This document shows, in pieces, positions 58,407 to 64,000 of a DNA stretch of 64,000 nt (positions are counted from its first letter, which is position 1; each line of letters begins with the position of its first letter). The notes under the pieces were generated by a model. The model worked only from the letters and a program-made list of their open reading frames with translations, was not told the DNA's origin and made no database searches. Source of the DNA: Globodera rostochiensis. Lineage: Eukaryota; Nematoda; Chromadorea; Rhabditida; Heteroderidae. Position numbers and translations under genes: made by a program. The stretch is from NCBI GenBank assembly GCA_018350325.1, contig JAEVLN010000009.1, forward strand, positions 2,478,459-2,542,458, read 5' to 3'.

Positions 58407-59345
58407 ATTATATTCAACTCTTTACGACTTCTTCGTTGTATGAATTGTAGTGCTGTATTAGTTTATAAGTCTTTAAACAATTAAAAAGGTTTACACTTAT
58501 ATGTCCTTTTGCAATTAAATACTTAACATTATAGATGTGGCATTACGTTAATCGGATTAATGTTTATTTATTTTTATTGTTTGCTTATCTACTGCCATCT
58601 ATTTATCTATAAAATATGGAATTAGAGCTAATGTTACGTAGTACGAATTTATTTGAATAATTGTTAATTTAGTTTAGTTAAATTCAAAGATATTTAAATT
58701 GGAAAATTTTATTGCCATTTTATTTCGCTTAATAGCACACATTCTGTTGAAATCAGTTTTATCTATAATTTCGCTAATATCAACCAGCAGACGGGCAATA
58801 ATTTAATTCCAATTTCTTTGGGATAGTTTAATGTTCAGTATAAAAATAAATTAAATATCCAATATTTTCGTCATATTTTTTTTGTTAAATATGTTTTATA
58901 TTATTTATATTTTTAGAATTTATAACCTTATTTATACTTTTAAGTGTAGACCTCTGTAGATTATCGTAGCGTGGTTTTGTCATTCGCTTTCTAAAGACAC
59001 TTATGCGAGTATTCAAAGTCGCAACCTTTTAGTAAACGTTTTAAAATAATAAAAAGCATAACAATTTAGATACTTTGATTTTTCCAATCTTAATCTTTTA
59101 AAGAATTTAAATCATAAAACAATTATTAAATGCCATGTGATAGTATCTAAAAAATAGATTGATATTATTAAGCAAACAACTTATAAATTATATTAAAATG
59201 ATTTATTTTATGTTCTCACAACGCGTATTTAATCAAAGGGTCAACTAATATTATAAAAACATTTCTTAATCACTTTCTATTTGAGGAGATTTAAATTGTT
59301 TGACTTTTTTTAATTGCAGTTTTATCACGTTACCGTTTTAATAAT

Positions 59346-59468
59346 ATTCCAGCCTTTTGTCCCACAGCTTGTGTGTCATATTCAAAATCGGTGAAGGGCA
59401 ACCTATTTGTCCTACACTGCACCATTCCCATGGCGCCTCTTATGGACTGGTATTTTAAAATTTTTTAA
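59346..59468 (+). pseudogene. Protein-like islet of 40 codons
   Basis: The frame reads IPAFCPTACVSYSKSVKGNL then FVLHCTIPMAPLMDW, to TAA 59466-59468. The opposite strand is open too (RGAMGMVQCRTNRLPFTDF). The islet is bounded by CCAG and GGTATT, so exon-like borders are possible in a eukaryote. The strand cannot be decided. Confidence 0.18.
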
Positions 59469-59664
59469 ACAACATTTAGTTTTTTATCAGTTTATAAACT
59501 AAATTTTAAATTAGTATTTTTGGTATCGTTTTAATCAAGGTTTTGATCACTCAATTTTAAACTTACAATCTATTTATATTTAAATTTATATATATTTTAA
59601 AAGTCTTTAAAAATTTTTTGTATTTATTTGAATTTCAATTTGACTACCGCATAGAATAACCGCG

Positions 59665-59880
59665 TTTAATCGCTTTCGGACTGGAGGGCCATTTTGTAAG
59701 GTTACTTTATTTTTAATCAAAAAAGAATTTAGCATTTTGTTTAGGTTTTATTTTATTAAAATAATGTTACTTTAATTATGTGGTTTGGGTACTAGTCGTC
59801 AACCAAAACGTCAATAATTATATCTTTTTAGATTATTTATAATTTAAAATAAATCATTTTTTGTTAGTTTTCAGTAAAAA
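59665..59880 (+). repeat. Diverged direct repeat, copy 2
   Basis: This is the partner of 51510-51740. Downstream sequence after GTTTTCAGTA is unrelated to the first copy. Confidence 0.8.
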
Positions 59881-60186
59881 ACTAGCTTTTATGGGTTTTT
59901 AATTTCTTTTAGTTTGTGAAATTTTAATAATGCATCAATAAAAGATGTATACTTTGGCAACTTTAATTATAAACCGCAATTGTTTGGTTGATGGGCTTTG
60001 AATTTTTTGCCAAGAAATAAATTTAAATAACCGGCAGTTCATTGCATCTGTTATTGCTGAATCCGCGCCCGGAATCTCTTAGATTAATTTTTAGTAATTT
60101 TTGACGTCAGTGTATTTTGTGCTTTTAATTTGTGAAGAATAATTATAGGTGTTTTTATAAATAATATTTTAAGCAGGTTTCAGAGA

Positions 60187-60290
60187 TTAAATGTAATTTT
60201 CCTGGGTCTGAAAAATCGTTAAAATTAAAAACTACAACCTTTAAAACAAATTAAATTTTTCTTTATTTACTTAAAAGGCCGGAAGGAATT
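60187..60290. repeat. Inverted repeat with 9957-10075, arm 2
   Basis: This is the reverse-complement relative of 9957-10075. The two arms are about 50 kb apart, and no coding frame is shared between them. Confidence 0.75.
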
Positions 60291-61009
60291 AATTGTTGTG
60301 ATGGTGCATTAAAGGTGACCGACTATTTTTTTGCGCTTCGATTTAAAGAAACTCTAACATTAGAAAAATCAATTTTTTTCATAAAAGCTAACGAATTTAT
60401 ATAATAAAAAGCTTGCCTTTAGAATAAAATAATATAAAAGCAGTAAAAATAGAAAACATAAAGGTAGAACATATTTCTCCTTATTCGATCAATAGAAAAT
60501 TAAACAGCATGATTTGGTGCTAAAAAATACATAAAAAATGTTATTTCAACATATTTGAATAATAATGAACTCTAATAACTCACCATAAATAATGAATTCA
60601 TTTCTTCTTTAAAACTAATCACATTAATGATTAATGATGACGACGACGATACTCGCACATGATAGTTGGTGAGCAGAAAAAATTTGAAACAAAATTTAAT
60701 TTTATTAAAATGCCCAACCGTCGCCTTTTCTGGTAACCAAAATGTTTAACACTTAAAATATCAAGCGAAACCCAACAAAAAATTAAAGGCTATTACTTAA
60801 CACAAAAAAATAAATGTAGATAAATGGGCAAACATATGAACATGCGCAAAAATTGAGATTTCTCATTTAATAATATTTTTCTCAATCATAATAGTTTGCT
60901 TATTAAATCAATTTATATTTAATTTAAATGATCTAGCCCGACCGGGACAGCAACCCAAGATTAAAAACTCCAAACAAAACATCCATCCAATTATTTTTAT
61001 TAATATTAA

Positions 61010-61150
61010 ATAACAATAATTTATTTTGTGCCTTCGTGCACTAAATTAATTGAAGAGCTCACAAGACGAGATGGAAAATTAAAAATTGCATTTTGCTACT
61101 TTATCTGGATCAATTTCAATGGAAAGCTTAAAATTTTAAAAAACATTTAA
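61010..61150 (+). pseudogene. Protein-like islet of 46 codons
   Basis: The frame reads YFVPSCTKLIEELTRRDGKL then KIAFCYFIWINFNGKLKIL, to TAA 61148-61150, with TAA just upstream and no ATG. Mixed charge and aromatic content look protein-like, but no family is recognised. Confidence 0.18.
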
Positions 61151-63335
61151 AAATGAAGAGCTTCGATCAATCTAACACGAAAATTGGCAATTACATAAAA
61201 TTAATTATAAACATAAATTGCCCTTTAATATATCAAATATTTTACTACAAAACGTTAACAATATTCTAAATGGTTTTCAGTATTTCGTTTTAAACTGTAG
61301 TTTATTAAAACTATTTAAGAAATTAATAAGTTAAATTATAAAGAAATTTATCTCAATTTTTTCAGTCGTATTTTTCATCGACAATCTGCCTCTCGGCTCT
61401 CTGTTTCTGATTGACCTAGAAAAAATGATTATTTGGTTTTAAATTGAATCGAAATTTTTAAAATTATAATATTAATTAATCGTCGAAAATTTTAAAACAA
61501 ACAAAACTTAGTTAAATCTTTAAATATTCAAAAATTAATTGTAATTCAAATCTTTTTATTTAGTGCAAATTACTATGTCTTTAACTTTTGTTATTTAAAC
61601 AGAAATTATCATCTTATTTAGGTTATAGATTTTCTCGATCGATGGCTCCGTCATTTGAACAACCAATTTGAAAACATACATTTTGATAAATGTCGTTTTC
61701 ATTAGTTATATTTTCTATTTTTATTAGTCATTTAAGAATTATTGCTTTATCCGTTAATGAATTTCTATTTGTTAGTATTAATTATCATTTTTGGAAATTT
61801 AATATTGTTTATTTAGCATGTTGTCTTTAATTTTTCTAAATATCTATATAATATTATGTATTAAATTTTGAAATTAAAACTTAAACAGTTTATAATTGTA
61901 TAAAAATTAATTTATTGGTTTTATTGGGGTCATCGGAAAGTTCTGTCATAGTGGTCGCCAAATTTATTTTAAAAATCAATTAATAATCCAACTTTAATCA
62001 AAATAAGCACCATTATGACCAATAAAATGTTGCCTTTTTTCTGGATGTATTTTTGTCCACAGTCATTAGAATGGAGCTGAGCTATGAGCTAAAACTCAAA
62101 TTTTGCTTTTTTTGAACCTAGTCTGTTTGAGACTTAATTTTATATTAGCGGTAAATGAAGTTTTGTATAGTGAGAACATAGATGGGAAAAGCTACAGGCA
62201 AAATTTGAGCTTTATGCGAACGAGTAAAATACTTATATACGAAGAAGATTAGTTCGCTCAACTTTTAATATAACAATTTTTTAAAAATTTTGAAATAGAA
62301 CGGATTTGAATTCTTGAAAAGAGGTTACATAATGAATTATAGATCAAATTCTAGAAATCCAAATCCACAAAATTTAATTATATAATATAAAAAATAAAAC
62401 TAAATGAAAAAGTAAGGGCAACAAAAAAATGCGAAATAAAAGCAACTAAATCAACAAGTCGCAATTAAAAGACAATTTACTTAACTGGATATTAATTAAT
62501 AATTAAATGGATAAATGTACTTTGAACAATATTTGACGTATTGAATTATAAACTGAAAAATAAAAAAATAATCATAACTGGCTGGTGATTTTATATTGAA
62601 AAAAAAGAATAAAAAACTAATAGACTTCCAAGAAATTTTCAATTAACTATTAATTTAATATCATTTGCATAAATGATTTTATATTAAATAATTAAAGCAA
62701 TGGAAAAAAATTGAATTTTAAGAGTTTGGCCTTGTAATTTGGTATGGTTTCGATAATACTTCATTCATGCAACTCATTAATAAAACAAATATTTGGCAAC
62801 AATCATTGCGGTTTATAAAATTGAATAGAAAAATAATCAAATTTTACTGTAAATGCTATGCTATTATTTATTTGTTTATTGAATTGTTAATTTTATTTGG
62901 TTCTGTGGCCTACATGATTAGAGAGATTTTGTAAATTATTAAAAAATATTTTTTAAACAACATTTTCCGAGAAATCAAAATCAGTTAAAGCTGAAAAAAT
63001 CCAAATTTATGACGGTGTAATAAATTGTAAATTTTCTGATGATATTTTATTCATTATTTAAAAAAAGCCGAATATAAAACATTGGTCTAAATTTAAAAAT
63101 CAAAATAAATTACAACATACTTGTAAAAAGAATTAAATATTAATTTATTAAAACAAATGTAATAAATATCCGATGTGTCGGTTAAAATCTTATTTTAGAA
63201 ATAATCGAAAACAATTTAACTTTGCCAAATGTAATTGTAATCAGTTGGGAAGCAAATGTTCAAAGAATGAACATACCAATACACACGATATATAAAAGTT
63301 GCAAAAATTATAAATTAAATAAAGGCATATATGAT

Positions 63336-63599
63336 TCAAATTAAAAGCTTACTTGAAAAGGTAAAATACCAACAGTAAGAAATAGCGAAGATAATACCAT
63401 TAAAGGAAAAAATTTGTTGATTTTTATTACTAAAAAAGATTAGTAAATTCGAGATGTGAAATACAAAAATAAATAATTTTCCTAACAAAATATTTATGCT
63501 CGATGCGAAATTGGATTGCGAAAACAGGTAGAGAGAGGACACGGCTCCTTTGCCTGCGGCGAAAACAATGTGGAAATTGGCATTTTTTAAATAAATCAA
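63336..63599 (-). CDS. 87-aa hydrophobic ORF, doubtful
   Basis: This ATG frame has several Phe/Ile/Leu-rich stretches that would score as membrane segments, and a less biased part (FAAGKGAVSSLYLFSQSNFA). It is single copy with no homologue recognised. In AT-rich DNA, long Phe/Ile/Asn/Lys frames arise by chance, so confidence is low. Confidence 0.17.
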   Translation of the reverse strand: MIYLKNANFHIVFAAGKGAVSSLYLFSQSNFASSINILLGKLFIFVFHISNLLIFFSNKNQQIFSFNGIIFAISYCWYFTFSSKLLI

Positions 63600-64000
63600 A
63601 TTAAATTAACGTATAAATGTTTGGGAAGACCTCGACTAATAATTTATAATAAATAAAATTAAAAATATAACAAAAACGGACAACCTTACGCTGAAAGATT
63701 AATGTAAAGTCAAGATCATTTTAAAAAAGTTCGTTAATAAAGAAAATATCAAATAACACCTTAACAAAATATTGTTTAAGCTACAAGAGTCTTTTCAGAC
63801 TTATTGCATTTTTATAGCTTGAGTATAGTTAAATTAAATTATAATATCTATTCATAACAGATCATGTAAATAATTTGGTGTATTTAATTAATCAGGTGTT
63901 TTTATCAATTTCTTTCTGAAAACAAATAAATATTGATGCTTCCCTCCTATCTATATAAAATTCAGACTTCAATAAATTTCCAAAAGGGTAAATTTTAAAC

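Larger units (their letters stand above)
45110..64000. other. Mostly single-copy AT-rich tail with scattered relics
   Basis: This region is not part of the A/B duplication. It contains inverted fragments of the B2 left junction, one further copy of a block A piece, a local direct repeat, a diverged repeat pair, a CCGG-rich palindromic stretch and a dozen short protein-like islets. No complete recognisable gene, tRNA or rRNA is visible. Stretches between the listed features are A/T-rich with stops in every frame. Confidence 0.7.

Noticed and set aside
62040..62110. Possible mariner transposase fragment on the minus strand
   Set aside because: A short string around NDCGQKYIQKKGN suggested it, but neither the catalytic D,D34D spacing nor the conserved flanking motifs could be found.

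Overview
This 64 kb window is extremely AT-rich (roughly one fifth G+C by eye) and gene-poor. It holds no complete gene that I can name with confidence. Its architecture is clear: most of it is a nested segmental duplication. Block A (1-9172) recurs at 18648-29452 and again, without its first ~3.2 kb, at 29453-36639. Block B (10705-16583) recurs at 39213-45109. A-to-A spacing is about 18.65 kb. Inside the second A copy, a 7.6 kb piece (21829-29452) has been tandemly duplicated once more. Copies 2 and 3 share many small indels that copy 1 lacks, so the 18.6 kb event looks older and the 7.6 kb event younger. From about 45 kb to the end the DNA is mostly single copy, with scattered inverted and diverged fragments of the duplicated blocks.

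The most gene-like part is a ~500 bp island of clearly higher G+C present in all three A copies (6105-6620, 24720-25275, 32350-32905). It has two competing readings. A 100-codon standard-code ORF carries a motif like the second ATP-pyrophosphatase motif of tRNA(Ile)-lysidine synthetase (TilS). An overlapping 113-codon frame, open only if UGA is read as tryptophan, resembles ribosomal protein S9 at both ends. Both cannot be right, and neither can be settled by reading. Copy 1 has lost the 3' end of the S9-like frame through a deletion.

Elsewhere there are many short islets (80-380 bp) of raised G+C with protein-like open frames of 30-80 codons, often broken by one stop or frameshift: 766-960, 12420-12529, 16990-17163 on the minus strand (with a frameshifted inverted relative at 50846-50957), 46444-46830, 53630-53728 and others. 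They read as relics of genes or transposons in DNA that has drifted to high A+T.

Two origins remain open. (1) Gene-poor nuclear DNA of an AT-rich eukaryote: supported by long duplications, a TATAAAAG box 5' of a short ORF, and two palindromic motif clusters (CGATATTTCGAT-type and CCGGTTTCGGTT-type) of the sort found near ends of hAT-like DNA transposons. (2) A strongly eroded obligate endosymbiont replicon using UGA for tryptophan, of the kind described in some cicada symbionts: supported by the S9-like and TilS-like readings and by relic frames of higher G+C than their surroundings. I saw no tRNA, rRNA or CRISPR array, and no recognisable operon.
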